Source: Okapia johnstoni (taxonomy: Eukaryota > Chordata > Mammalia > Artiodactyla > Giraffidae). Taken from it: a DNA stretch of 64,000 nucleotides. The position numbers and the translations under genes are program-made. The notes under the pieces were generated by a model. That model searched no databases, was not told the DNA's origin, and saw only the letters and a list, made by a program, of their open reading frames with translations. Positions 24,901 to 39,900 of this stretch are shown here, piece by piece. The stretch lies in the NCBI GenBank assembly GCA_024291935.2, contig CM044309.1, positions 96,063,628-96,127,627 of the forward strand. Reading direction: 5' to 3'. Numbering within the stretch: position 1 is the stretch's first letter; every line of letters begins with the position of its first letter.

Positions 24901-27900
24901 TAACCACTATTAAGCCAGGAGTTAGCTAGTTTGAACTTTCTTTGTTAGATAGGCAAATACAGAGAGGTAGATAATGGTCTCGGGCAGAAAATGAGAAATG
25001 TTTTGTACATGTAGTGAGTTATGTTGAAACTCCATGGAAGTTAGAACTCACTACCTGTAAAGGAGACTATGAAAGTTGGTCCAGAGACGGTTTCATGGTA
25101 TGTTTGAGGAATAGACCTTGAAAGAAAGGTGGTTGGGATATGAGAACCATAAAGATATTTCAGGAATTTTGGTTGGCAGGAACAGTATTTTGGATGTAAC
25201 ATTACTGTAGAAAAGGGAGAGAGCCTGGGCTAGATTAGAGGGTTTTGTGTATATGGAAAGGTGTTTTGAGAGAAGTCAGTGTGGGAGAGCATTAACTCTC
25301 ATTTATTACTATTTTTAAGCTGTATTTAAGATTTATGTTTAATAAATGGGGAGTTACTGAATATTTGAGTAGAGCTTTGACATGGTTATTTTTCAGAAAG
25401 ATTAATGGTAGCCTTTTCTATGTAGAATGGGAAAATTAAAAGACAGGAACACAAAGGCAGTTTTGTCTGCTATAGTGTTGAGGTAGTAGTAGTAGTAGTC
25501 GTAATAGTGTGTTTAGAATACAGCACGAGTAATACAGATTAACACTGATTTAGCACTCAGCATTTACCACTGTGCCAAAGTAATTTATATGCTCATTTAA
25601 TCTTTACAACAAATGTATGAAATGGTGGATACTATTATTACTGCATTCTGCAGGCAAGGAGATTGGAACAAAAGACTTTAACTTGCTGGAATGGGTGAAT
25701 TTAACTCAGATGACCATTATATCTATTACTGTGGGCAAGAATCCCTTCAAAGAAATGGAGTAGCCGTTATAGTCAACAAGAGAGTCTGAAATTCAGTATT
25801 TGGATGCAGTCTCAAAAGCGACAGAATGATCTCTGTTTGTTTCCAAGGCAAACCATTCAATATCACAGTAATCCAAGTCTATGCCCTAACCAGTAATGCT
25901 GAAGAAGCTGAAGTTGAACGTTTCTGTGAAGACCTATAAGACTTTCTAGAACTAACACCCAAAAAAGATGTCCTTTTCATTATAGGGGACTGGAATGCAA
26001 AAGTAGGAAGTCAAGAAACACCTGGAGTAACAGGCAAATTTGGCCTTGGAATACAGAATGAAGCAGGGCAAAGGCTAACAGAGTTTTGCTAAGAGAATGC
26101 ACTGGTCATAGCAAACACCCTCTTCCAACAACACAAGAGAAGACTCTACACATGGACATCACAAGATGTTCAACACCGAAATCAGATTGATTATATTCTT
26201 TGCAGCCAAAGATGGAGAAGCTCTGTACAGTCAGCACAAGCAAGACCGGGAGCTGACTGTGGCTCAGATCATGAACTCTTTATTGCCAATTTCAGACTTA
26301 AATTGAAGAAAGTAGGGAAAACCACTGACTATTCGAGTATGACCTAAATCAAATCCCTTACAATTATACAGTGGAAGTGACAAATAGATTCAAAGGATTA
26401 GATCTGATAGACAGAGTGCCTGATAACTATGGATGGAGGTTCGAGACATTTATACAGGAGACAGGGATCAAAACCATCTCCAAGAAAAAGAAATGCAAAA
26501 AAGCAAAATGGTTGTCTGAGGAGGCCTTACAAATAGCTGTGGAAAGAAGAGAAGTGAAAAACAAAGGAGAAAAGGAAAGATATACCCACTTGAATGCAGA
26601 GTTCCAAAGAATAGCAAGGAGAGATAAGAAAGCCTTCCTCAGCGATCAGTGCAAAGAAATAGAGGAAAACAGTAGAATGGGAAAGACTAGAGATCTCTTC
26701 AAAAAATTATAAATACCAAGGGAACATTTCATGCAAAGATGGGCTCAATAAACGACAGAAATGGTATGCACCTAACAGAAGCAGAAGATATTAAGAGGTG
26801 GCAAGAATACACAGAAGAACTGTACAAAAATCTTTACAACCCAGATAATCACAATGGTGGTGTGCTGTGGTTCATGGGGTCGCAGAGTCGGACACGACTG
26901 AGTGACTGAACTGAACTGAACTGATGATCACTCGCCTAGAGCCAGACATCCTGGAATGCGAAGTCAAGTGGGCCTTAGGAAGCATCACTATGAACAAAGC
27001 TAGTGGAGGTGATGAAATTCCAGTTGAGCTATTTCAAATCCTAAAAGATGATGCTGTGAAAGTGCTGTATTCAATATGCCAGCAAATTTGGAAAACTCAG
27101 CAGTGGCCACAGGACAGGAAAAGGTCAGTTTTCTTGGCAATGCCAAAGAATGCTCAAACTACTGCACAATTGCACTCATCTCACATGCTAGTAAAGTATT
27201 GCTCAAAATTCTCCAAGCCAGGCTTCAACAGTATGTGAACCATGAACTTCCAGATATTCAAGCTGATTTTAGAAAAGTCAGAGGAACCAGAGATCAAATT
27301 GCCAACATCATTGGATTATTGAAAAAGCAAAAAGCAAGAGAGTTCCAGAAAAACGTCTATTGCTGCTCTACTGACTACACCAAAGCCTTTGGCTGTGTGG
27401 ATCACCACAAACTGTGGAAAGTTCTGAAAGAGATGGGAATACCAGACCATCTGACCTGCCTCTTGAGAAACCCGTATGCAGGTCAGGAAGCAGCAGTTAG
27501 AACTGGACGTGGAACAACAGACTGGTTCCAAATAGGAAAAGGAGTACGTCAAGGCTGTATATTGTCACCCTACCTATTTAACTTATATGCAGAGTACATC
27601 ATGAGAAATGCTGGGCTGGATGAAGTGCAAGCTGGAATCAAGGTTGCCGGGAAAAATATCAATAACCTCAGATATGCAGATGACACCACCCTTATGGCAG
27701 AAAGAGAAAAAGAACTTAAGAGCCTTTTGATGAAAGTGAAAGAGAAGAGTAAAAAAGTTGGCTTAAAGCTCAACATTTAGAAAACTAAGATCATGGCATC
27801 CAGTCCCATCACTTCATGGCAAATAGATGGGGGAAACTGTGGAAACAGTGGCTAACTTTATTTTTCTGAGCTCCAAAATCACTGCAGATGGTGACTGCAG

Positions 27901-30900
27901 CCATGAAATTAAAAGACACTTAGTCTTTGGAAGAAAAGTTATGACCAACCTAGACAGCATATTAAAAAGCAGAGACATTACTTTGCCAACAAAGGTCCGT
28001 CTAGTCAAAGCTATGGTTTTTGCAGTAGTCCTGTATAGATGTGAGAGTTGGACTATAAAGAAAGTTGAGTGCTGAAGAATTGATGCTTTTGAACTGTGGT
28101 GTTGGAGAAGACTCTTTCGAGTCCCTTGGACTTCAAGGAGATCCAATCAGTCCATCCTAAAGGAAATCAGTCCTGAATATTCATTGGAAGGACTGATGCT
28201 GAAGCTGAAACTCCAGTACTTTGGCCACCTGATGTGAAGAACTGACTCATTTGAAAAGACCCTGATGCTGAGAAAGATTGAAGACGGGAGGAGAAGGTGA
28301 CGACAGAGGATGATATGGTTGCATGGCATCACTGACTCAATGGACATAAGTTTGAATAAGCTCTGGGAGTTGGTGATGGACAGGGAGGCCTGGCGTGCTG
28401 CAGTCCATGGGGTCACAAAGAGTTGGAGATGACTGAGCGACTGAACTGAACTGAAGGGCGTGCGGTTAATAAATCGTTGAGCCAGTATCAAATCCTGCCC
28501 TTTGTATAATTGTTTGAGAATATATTGGAAGTTTCTGGCAGAAGAAACAGCTTTCTGTCAAAGAGGAACCTTCGAAGTATTCTGAAAAAGAGTTTCAGAA
28601 GGTAGAAGCACTATGGGAGGCAGTAAGGAACCCAGAAGTCCTTTAAAGTCCTTTCTCCACAAAGGGCTAAAGTTCTTGTAAAGTCCCGTAAAGTCCTTTC
28701 TCTGAAAAGATTTTCCTTGTGTTCATAAAGCCTAGAGCTTTTGGAGAGATTCACGTCGAATTATACAAGACAAAAGTGAAAATATCCATTGACCCAGATA
28801 GCTATATGGCAGTCTGGTTTTGTCCTCCTGTTCACAACAGAGTGTATGCTTTTTCTGAATACATTCTTAACTGTCATGCATTTACCGTATAATCTTCCTT
28901 CTAAATTACCATGATTGGTAAGGTTTATCAAAAATGTAATAGATATTTGGGTGTAAATTAGAAACACTGCATTAGTTATACATAAAAATTTTTAAGAATC
29001 TCCCTGATCTGAGAAATATTAAAATATAAATAAATTTTCTTAAAATACAGGAAATACACTATACCTAAGCAGTGCCCTTAAAATGCCATGCCCCTCTTTT
29101 TAACTGATGCAGTCCTGTTTATCCAGATAGATTTCTCATGAAGCTTTCCCTTCCTTCCTTTATCTCTCATATCATAATAAAAATCAGTTGTACTCTATTC
29201 ATTATCTGTTTTATGTCAGTTTCTGCTTTTAGATAGGGATTGTGTTTTAGAAACGCTTGAATCTATAGCACTTCCACTGCTTGACACAATGAGTTAAAAT
29301 GTTGCTTAAAGAAACAATAAAGTCCTAGACTTGTGGTAGCCTTGTGACTTCATAACTGACCATATGGAGGAATATGTGAAGACAAAAATAAAACAATTGC
29401 ATTAAGATTTATAAAGTTTACTAAAGATTCTTTAAGAACTGAGCATATTTGAGTGTGTTGTAGTACATGTAAGTTGTTGTTGTTTAGTTGCTAAGTCATG
29501 TCCAACTCTTTGTGACCCTGTGGACTGTAGCCCATCAGGCATCTCTGTCCATGGGATATCCCAAGAAAGAATACTTGAGTGGGTTGCCATTTCCTTCTCC
29601 AGGGAGTCTTCCCAGCCCAGGGATTGAACCTGTGTCTCCTATGTCTTCTGTATTGGCAAACGGATTTTTTACCACTGAGCCTCTAAGAAAAATCATGGTT
29701 TGTAGAAAGTTTATGGCAGATCACTACAGTAATTTTGGAAGCAATGAATTGTATTTTAAAAGTATAACTTCAGAATGGTCTTCAAGTTAGTGATCTTTGG
29801 TTGTAATTTTAAGGTCAAGTGGTATTTTCATATAAGAATTAGAAAGTAAAATGAGAAGAACTTTGCTTCTTCAATTGACCCTTGAACAAAATGGGTTTGA
29901 AGTCTGCAGGTCCAACTTATACGTGAATTTTTTCACAAAATATGTACTACAGTACTACACAATCCTAGGTTGGTTGAATCCATGGATATGTAACTGTGGG
30001 TACTGAAGGCTAACCGCATATTTTTGACTACACTGAGTGGTCAGCAACCCCACCCCCTGAATTGTTCTAGAGTCAACTCTATTTATTTCTGAACAAAAGG
30101 ATTCCATCTTGAGATTTCTCAGTTTTCATTTATTTTTATTCAAGAATAAATAATACAGTTCTAGATTTTTGATGGTAGAAGTCCATGAGAAAAATCAACT
30201 GATTTCATATTTTCAAAAAGAAGATTTTGGTCAGGAACAGCTAGACAGCACTAGCTCCTGGATATCTCCAGGTGAAACATCTCAATAGTACTACCAGAGA
30301 GAAAATGTCTCATCATTCCTAAAAGTAGTCAGTAAAATGAACCAGTGTTTACAGTAAGGAAAGAAAAGAAATCTGGGTGAAATGTTTACCTTTCTTTATG
30401 TCTGAAAGCAGGTTTTGTTTACTAACTGCTGGTTCCAGTTATGTTCTAGCATTTTTCATACAGGAAATGTGACTTTATATTGTGTTTTTTTTTTCTTTAA
30501 ACATGTATTTATTTATTTGACTGTGCCAGGTTTTGGTTCTGGCACATGGCATCTTTAGTTGAGACATGTGAGGTCTAGTTCCCTGACCAAGGATCAAGCC
30601 TGGGCCCCCTGCATTGGGAGTGCAGTATCTTAGCCACTGGACCACCAGGGAAGTCTCCTTATATTGTATTCTTACTGCAAAATTATACAATGATAAAAAG
30701 TTTTGATGAGTTAAGAGAATTCTTTGAAGTTGTTTTATTTAACCGTTTTTGATAAGTGGAAAACAAGAATATGGATTTCTTTTAGGATTGGAAATTTTTG
30801 TTGAATTCATGGTTAGTGTGATGTACTAAAATATTATTGTAGTGCTAATTATATTTTTCTTGACTTTTTTTCTTTAGGAATATGGTATTGGCTGAAAGAT

Positions 30901-33900
30901 GTGTATTGCTTAGTGCTGAAATCTTAAAAAGCCAAGGCAAATATTCAGAGGCTGCAGCTCTCCTAATACGGTTGACCAGTGAGGTACTAAAACTGTATAG
31001 TACTTGTTTTAATTAGTATTGTTTCATATTTTTTTAAAAGTATTTTCTTTTTTCTTGAGAAGGGTATGCAGAACGAAATTAAAGGGGGATCTCTCTTTTG
31101 GAATTTATAACCTGGCTACTTTAATTTGTAGAATTAATTTTAAATGCAATGTTTTGTAAACAGGATTTATTTTATTTACACATTTTAAGTCTACATGATT
31201 AACCACAACCATGCATTGTATGTCTTCTGTGAATTAGGTTTTGACTTATGGATAACAGTATTTAAAGCAACATGCATATACATCATTCCTGATGTAAAAT
31301 CGATACTTAAAAATATTCAGGAATTTTTACTTTTGTTTTCATTCATATGAACTTGTTAAATCATCCTAAGCATTTTAAAGATTCTATATTATGAATATTT
31401 CAAAAGGAGGAAAAACCTGCTCATAGCTGCTATTTCAGGTTTCCAACAGACATTAAGTTGCATTGACTATAGGCTTGTAAAGAATGGCAGTAATATGATT
31501 AAAGACGTTTTTTTTTGGATGAGTGCTCAAGAACAGAAAAAACAAACACCTTTGTTTGCCCCTTAAATATTAACTTACCCTAGGGTTTAATCCTTGGACC
31601 ATTGTACCTTGTTACTTTTGTGTAATCTATTTGCAGTTACGATTTTCACTCTCAAATCTCTCCATCCTTGGAGCTTTAGATTTGAATGGCCTGGAGCTTT
31701 AGATTTGAATGACAAACTGCCTTTTAGACTCACCTACTTGAGTGTTTCCAATGCACCTTTGAGTCCATATATCAATAACTAAACTTAATACTTCATAAAT
31801 CATGATCTTAAATTATAGCCAACCAGCTCCTAATTTGCTCAAGGCAGAAAATATTTGAGATGCTCCTATAGTCTTCTATACTGTTAGTGACACAGAGGAT
31901 TTTTTAACTTCTTAAATATGTGTCCTTTTTATAACTTTCAAATATTTCACTTATCTTTCTCTTTTTAAAATCCCTCCTGTTACTATCCTGGTTCGTGTCC
32001 TTAATGTCCTTCTCCTGGACTTTATCCCATTTCATCTTTTCATCACCTCAATTCAGTGGTTCTGATATCAGTCAGATCCTTCAGATAGAACCCAGGTTGT
32101 CCTCAATGTGTCTGTCCTGCCCTCTTATATGCTGTGAGTCCTGACATATCATATATTGAAAATTTATGTTTAAGCTGTTAGCTTCTTGAGAATAGGAAAC
32201 TGTTGCTTTCACCTTTGTTTTTCCCTAGTGCCTAGCACTGGGCTTGACACATGGTATATGATTTACAGATGTTTGTTGAGCTGAACTGTTAATTATTCTG
32301 AAAAGGTTTCTTTAGGATACAACTAAGTAGGCTAAGGGATGATATTAAAAATATTTTATAATTGATACTGTGTGGACACTGACCAATACAAACAGTTGTC
32401 AGACATTAAACTGTTGGTAGAGCTGAGTATAGGCTCTTGAGTGTGTTGATGTTGTCTTTTGATAAATAATCTTAACTTAGGTTTGAATATGTTGGCCATG
32501 TTTTTCAGCCTAGGAATTATCAGTGACTGTAAAAGGAGATTATGGTTTAGAAGCTTGGAATAAAATTTCTTTTATTAGAGCAGATTCTTGTGTCTCATTG
32601 TAACATTGTTTTCTTTCACTGTTGTTTCTTCTCAACTCTTTTTTTTTTTTAACCTTTTTTCAAACCTGGATGATTTATTTTGTCATGAAATTCTAGAAAA
32701 TTTATCATTGTCTCTTACTGCTTTGGGGTGAAAGATAGAAGTGAATGTGTGTATTTCCCTGGAAGTTGTGATTTTTAGTGGCCTTTTCTACTGTGCTTTT
32801 CAGATATTTCTTTGAAGTAACTTGAAAGTAGAGACTGCTAGGCATAATGTGTCTAAGATTATTAAATTTTAGCCAATAATTTATATTTATTGTAATTTTG
32901 TTTCCTGGAAAAGCTGTATAAATGACAAGTGCGTTTACCCTGAGGGTAGAGAGCTGAGTCACATAGTCTTGACTCAGGAATTGTTTTTCCTAGTTTTTTG
33001 TTAATATCATTATAGTACTTGACAGCTGTGAGGCCTGGATGAAAAGAGTTGAGCTTTGAGTTTGTTGTTTGCACTGTAAGTTTATGGGCAAGTGTATCCT
33101 TGTGTTGTGCCCTGGGATTTTCAGCATGGCAGAGCGAATGCAGCTTAATGATAAAACGTGTCACATTTATCAGCACATAGGTAGTATGTCTAAATTTGGT
33201 GCTTTAAAGCATGATGCTCTCCCCCTACTTGTGTCTGGATTTCTGTCTAGTCATATAATGCCTTTTGTGTGTTAACTCCATTTAAATACAAATAAATCAG
33301 CTTAAGTTTCTCCAGCTTGGGAGGAACTGTTGTCTTCCTGTGGTAAGTTGGTCAGCTGTTAGCACCTTTCCTATTAATTTCACAGTTATGCAAAGGAAAA
33401 AAATCTTAGTACCATGCCATCCTTGAGATCTGATTCAGTGAAGTTTGTACAACTGTTGTCTTTATCAGCCGTGTTTTTATGGAAGTTTTTACTGATGCCT
33501 CTACCCCAAATAATTTTATATCTGGTAGTGGGCAATTCACAGACTGGAGCTCTTGCTGAAGTGGCAGCATGGGGTTTTTCTTTTCTCAGTTCCTTATAGA
33601 GCATGCATGATGGCCTTGCCATAGCATGGTTGTGAACTGCCACTGAAGTAAAATTGTATACTTCAAACATCCAAAGCCTCTGCTTTCTCGATAAAACTGT
33701 CCCTCTGTGACATTCTGACATTTTTCTTCCATCAACACTGATGACAGTTACCATTCTTTTCAGGGAAATTTTTTGGTTTCAAAGCAATGTCTTCCTACTT
33801 TAGGTGTCTCTGTAAGACAGGAACTAAACAAAGAACAAAGCTGCAGTGTTTATCTCTACAAATCGACTCTCAAAAAGCAGCTTTACTGAACGCGGGAGGC

Positions 33901-36900
33901 GCATTTTGCTTCAGCTAAGTTAATACATGCTGTGGACTTCCAGGTCTTTCTTGAATTGGTCAATCCAGTTAAAGTGGAGACTGTGGAGGGTTTACTGTCC
34001 TGTTTCTCAATTGATGTACATTAGAATCATTTATACACCACCAAAATTATCCAGTGTATAGTCCTTATTTTAATCAGAATGTCCAGGGTTGCTGCCCACC
34101 GAGTTTTGCAGGATAATGAAGCTTTGTAGAAAATTAAGATGTTTTTATGCTCTGTGTGTGCATGTGTGTGTGCATGTGTGGATGTGTGTGCATTGCTGGG
34201 AATAAACTTGAGAAATTTTATCGGACTTAAACTGACTCCATTGAGAAACCTAAATTCCAAAATAGGGGGAATCTACCTGTTCTAGATGTTAATGATAAAG
34301 TAATAGAATAGCATGAGAATTTAAATGCTACATATGATTGGCTGTCATTGTGTCATATTAGTGGGAAATGTTAGATTATTCACTGAATGGTGTTGTGACA
34401 CCTGATTAGCTGATTCCTATCTTACTCATTGCATAATATAATTATAGCTTGATTAAGTTATAATATGAAAAAATGAAACAACCTTGAAGAAAATGTGGAG
34501 CTTCCCAGGTGGCACAGTGGTAAAGAATCTGCCTGCCACTGTAAAAAATGCAGGAGACATGGGTTTGTTCCATGGGTCAGGAAGATCCCCTGGAATAGGA
34601 AATGGCAACCATTCTTTGCCTGGAAAATTCCATGAACAGAGGAGCCTGGCGGGCTGCAGTCCATAGGGTCACAAAGAGTCGGATATGACTGAGTGACTGA
34701 ACATACACATGCACACACACAGAAGAAAATATGGAAGAGCATTTTTTTTAATTTTAGAAATGATAACATTCTTTATTAGTTTGATGCAATATTTTGAAGC
34801 CATGAAAGTGAAGATAGTATGTTTGACTGCTAAAGAATAGACTCTTTTATAGCAAAACTGGGAAATAACTATTTGCAAGTGTATGACAAAGGCTTAATAT
34901 TGATTAAGTGTACAAAGGGCTCTTACAAACTAGATAATCACAAAAACCCATTTACAAATGGGCATAACAGGCAGTTTGCAGAAAAAGTACAAAGGCCCTT
35001 AAACATATGGTAGATGAACAGCCTTACTATTAAAGAAGTCTAAGTTGAGGAACTAAGTATTATTTTTCTTTTATGAAAAAGGTAAAAAATCTTTAAAACT
35101 TATTTTTCAGCTAAGTAGAATAGAAAATAAACTCTTACTCTCTGGGAGTTTTTACTGGTATGACCTTTTTTATACCGATATACATATATATTGATTGGAA
35201 TTTGAAATATATGCATAGCTTTCATTAACTCAGCACTTCTATTTCCAAACGCTTGTCTAATAAAAATATTTGTATAGTTATTAAAAATATTTTTAAAAGA
35301 TGTTTATGGAAGAGTTTTTTTGTAGTAGTAAAAGTTTGTGGCAATATTAAATCAAGTGGAGACTATATTAATAAATTATCCATTTTTATAATGGAATACA
35401 ATGTGGCTTTAAAAGAAATGAGAGATGTAGATGTTTTGGAAAGATGTTGATGATACTAAGGTAAAAAACGAGATAATTCTCTGTGTAATACCATTTCTGT
35501 ATAAGAAAGTATGAGTATCAAAACTGTGGCATTTAACATATAAGTACATACATCTGTTTAGAGAGAATGAGAGAAATGACACAGGCCAGCACCATTTTAG
35601 TAATGGTAGTTATCCCTGAGTCAGTCAGATGAGGCATGAAGTGGGGAAGAAAGATACTTCCTTTTTATCTTCAAACATTTATTCTTAAAGGAAAAAGAGG
35701 CTATATTTAAAACTTTTTTAGGAAGAAAGCATTTTCCTAAAAAAGAGAAGTAAGCACCCTGTCTTCCCCAAGTAATTCTGATGCCTTGGTTAACAACTTC
35801 TTGTTAACTGTACATTCCTAATTTTCCTACTCACTAGCTTTTGGATCTAATTAACTAAGAAAATCATCTGATGATTTAATTTTTGTTATGAGGGGGTCTG
35901 ATACAGGTAATAATTTCTACCATTTACTGAATGCTTTTCCTCAGATATTTCCGCTCTAATATAATTTTATGATTGCTATGGAGATAGTTGCAGTAATCAA
36001 TAGTCTTATGAACACTTTTTGATGTGACTATAATTTGTTGAAATTATTGCATTTAAAGTCAATGTTTTCTGTTTTCAACTTTCCCTGGGGAAAATAATGG
36101 CAGCAGAACACATGGAAGGGCATGGTAAGTTCAGCTTGAGAATAGCTGAAAAGCTAGAGAAAGTTTTGTGAAAATGTTGTTGATGCTTGATCAGCAACCT
36201 TCAGTACTTTCTCAGTTATTTGTCAAGTGATGATGGCTCTGTCAGTTGAAAGTTTGTCCTTATGGGTGAGGCTATAAATGTACAATGTGGTTTTTGTAGA
36301 CTCTGTTGGTTGTAAGTCACTTGTAGTGGAAACTAATTTGAGTTGTACCATTTACTAATATACTAATAGTAGGTGATAATCTTTGAAGGGGAAACCTTCT
36401 GGATGTTTTAATGAAAAGCAGTTGTTTTGGCTGTTTTAAACTAGAGCAAAACTAAGAATTTCTTTTAAATATAGTAAACCTTTATAGAGGATGAAGTAAC
36501 AGATTTGATTATTTAATCTACACACATTCTGTTTTAGCGTTCCTCTTTTATTGGATGAATAGAAATAGGCTATTGTATGTCACAGATCAGTTTCCAGAAG
36601 AAATTAGATATGAATCTGTTTTTTTGCGCTCTGTTTTAAGTCAGTGTACCTGTATTAAATTCTCAGTTTATAATTTTTTTTTGCCATTTGAAAAGGGATT
36701 GCATTTCTTCACGGATTTTATTACATGGTGCATATCACAACCAGACTTTTGACTTTATGTAAAGCGAAAGAAAGTATTTCATGGTAGAGGCTTTTTTGAA
36801 CTTTTTTTTAAATTTGTGCTTATTGGAAGAAAGAATCATCATGACTGGATTGTCTCTTGATCTCTGCCCTCAGATACTACTAAGTTAAATATTGGATATG

Positions 36901-39900
36901 CTCTATATTATTTTAAGAAAGAAAATGTTTTTTCACTAATTAACCCTGTAATTTTTTGAAATTAACCTTCTTTTTCTTTAAACATTCAATAGGATTCTGA
37001 TCTTCGAAGTGCACTTCTTTTGGAACAGGCGGCACATTGCTTTATAAACATGAAGAGTCCCATGGTTAGAAAATACGCATTTCATATGATATTGGCAGGC
37101 CACCGGTTCAGTAAAGCAGGGCAGGTGAGTGCACTTGCTTTAAAAAGAAGATAATTTGTTATTTATTTTAATTTTTATTTGTTGTAACTTGTTTATTTTA
37201 TAAATATGTTATTTGTCAATTTTTTTATTTAAAATTCTTAAGATAAACTAAATTTTGTTCTGAGCTAATGTGTTACTTTGGTAAGGACATGAGATTTGGA
37301 TTTAAACAAATCTGAGTTTAAATCTTGACCTTGTGCTCACAGCTTGACTTTTTAAAGTTATGTCTTTGAGCCTTTTCTTTTTTTTGAGCCTTTTTTTTTT
37401 TTAATTTATAAAATTTGTGATTTTGCCCAAATTTCTGTGAGGCTAAATGATATATGTGAAGGCCAGATATACTGTACTTAAGTAACTTTAATTCTTCTTA
37501 AAGGTGATTGAACCTTCCCTACTTCAACTCTGGTCTTGTGTTGTCTCTTAGAGTATCCCTTAATGGTATTTGCTAAATATTTAATGGGTAGAAGTCATCT
37601 ATCTCTTCTCCCTGGGAGCAGCTGGGTTGGAAGAGATCTTTATTAATTTGGAGCGATTCTCTGGCCCCCGATAGTCCTTTTAAACATTAGCTGGAGGGAG
37701 CTTTCTTGAGCTGAGAATGGTAATAGCACCTGAGATATGGTCATTTGAGTCTGTGTGTGCTCAGTTGTGTCTGACTCTCTGCAACCCCATGGACTGCATG
37801 ACTCTGACCCTTGCCAGGCTTCTCTGTCCATGGTGGTTTATTATAAGTATACATAAAATGTAGGCTGAGTAATCATCTGTATATTCCAAGCACTCTGCTA
37901 GGAGCTGAGCTTACACTTTGTAAAACTAACATGGTCTTGTCTCTTAAGGCATTTTTTAATCTAGTCAGGGAGTATGAGGATTTTTTTGAACTTAATTAAT
38001 ATGAATTTTTATGAGCATTCCTTTTTCAAAGTCTGTGATAACCAAAACATGCCAGTATTAATTCAAAGGTGCAAAGAAGGAAAGGTATTCAAAACTACTC
38101 TCAATTTCATGGAAGAATGTCATGATTTTTAAAAATCAACTTTTCAAGATTGAGTTCCTCTACTTTTGGAAAATGGGAAGTTAGAAAATATGTGAAGTTG
38201 CTTTATATTAAATACAAAATTGTAAAAATAGTTGTGAAATTAAAAGTCTTTATGATAATTTTATGTACTTTATGATTAGAATCTCTCAGGTTCTGAAGTG
38301 AGGAAAAAATAAAAAAACTAATTTTTCACAGCCCATTTTCTTTAGTTAGTACAAATGCATCTGAAACATACTATCCCATTGTTTATCTTTGCTTAAAGTG
38401 TTCTATTAAAGAAATCTACAAAATGTGTTAAGCAGAAGAAAAATTATATACCCCACTAGGAATGGTTCTGTGTCATTTACTAAAAGTAAGTCATAATTTT
38501 TCCACATCTTTGTCCACTTTTGTGAATGGTTCCATTTGTGGTTATGATGTCATTGGATCTTGTATTTACCTTCTAAAGGTACAGGACATATTGCATCTAG
38601 GAAGTGCATAGCAGGTTAAAAATGCTACATCCTGGTAGGTTGAGATACATTTGCTTTCTGGCCTAATAATCGTCTTTAACTGTAGTTATCTTGAGGAGTT
38701 AATGATTCCAAAGTAGCTGGTTTGCTGTTTTGTGACCTATATACCTTGAACCCAGGGGATTGCTTTCTCAAATAGTAGAAATCTGAAATATCCAGACCTG
38801 TTAGAAAAGCAAATACATATCCCATTGAAGTTGGTCAAGAACAGTATCTTCCTTGGAAGATAAGGTGCTCATTGTGCACATAATTCTGACTCAGGCCAAG
38901 TTGTTTCTGAGAAGCTCCAAAATTTTTCATGATATTTTCATTAAAAACAGATGTGGCTATTAACAGAGATGAGTGCGGAGCATAGAGGAGATTATATGTA
39001 TATAGTGATGTCATTTTTCAGTCCTCTGTGATTGCAAGTTCATGCTGAATTGCTTATCTTGTCCCCAGAAATGGTTTATAGTTCAGTTTTTTTCCATTAA
39101 GAATATTAACAAGTAAAAGGTATTTAGAAAGAGCTGACATTATAATCAGTATTAAAAAAAATTAAAGTGCTGAAGAAGGTGTTTCTGATTATGCCCAGTA
39201 TGCCCTGGACAATCTTTCTTACTTTAAAAGGCAGAATTTAAATCCCTGTTACCTCTTAAATCTCTTTAGATGCTTTTCCAAGAGATCCTAAAAAATGCAC
39301 TTGAACTTGACACTTTTAGACACACTTTATTGTTTCTCTGTATCTCTCAGTTTTTAAGATTCAGTATTTGTATTCATTTACTAAATGCAATGTGGAGATT
39401 GGGATTTTTGTTTTGTTTTGTTTTTAAGAAACATCACTTAAAAATTATTTTGAAATGATCTCAAACCTATAAAACAGTTTCAAGTACAGTTCAGAAACTT
39501 TTACCTGAGCCATTTGGGAATTAAGTTGTCTACCTGGTGCCCCAGTACCTTCCCAATACTTTAGGATATGTTTCCTCTTTCTTAGAAGCAAAATTCTTTT
39601 CTCCTGTACAACAGTAAAACAACAATGCCAGTCGAGAACTGAGCACTTAATAGAGTGTTACTGTCTAATCCTCAGACCCTATTCAAGTTTTGATAGTTGT
39701 ATAGTGAAGGATCCTGTCAGAAGGGTACTTTGACTTTTATGATGTTGACACTTCTGATGACTATAGGCCAGTTATTTTGTAGAGATGTGCCTCCATTTAG
39801 GCTTGTTGGATGTTTCCTCATCCTGAGATTCAAATCGGGTATATTTGTAGGAGTATCACAAAGGAGAGACTGTGTTCTCACTGCATGCTATCAAGTGGCA

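Larger units (their letters stand above)
24632..30877 (+). other. TRAPPC8: TRAPPC8 intron E9/E10 (6.2 kb)
   Basis: Dominated by the sense BovB (25690-28454). Also an antisense Bov-tA (29474), a Tigger-like MITE (29875) and an antisense CHR SINE (30484). 25090-25670 looks like ancient L2/MIR-type sequence with a small GTA trinucleotide run (25486-25499). 28490-28780 has several copies of AAAGTCC but no known repeat. Confidence 0.9.
30984..36992 (+). other. TRAPPC8: TRAPPC8 intron E10/E11 (6.0 kb)
   Basis: MIR/L2-like tail (32180), TG tract (34150), Bov-tA (34500) and L1M remnant (34880-35640). 32640-34140 and 35650-36990 have no recognisable element. The 122-codon minus-strand frame at 33386-33754 looks like chance. 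Confidence 0.88.

Noticed and set aside
25486..25503. GTA trinucleotide run as a possible CRISPR or regulatory array
   Set aside because: Only about five units, no spacers; a small microsatellite.
33386..33754. 122-codon minus-strand frame in intron E10/E11
   Set aside because: No recognisable family and no 3' UTR or poly-A signal beside it; likely a chance frame.
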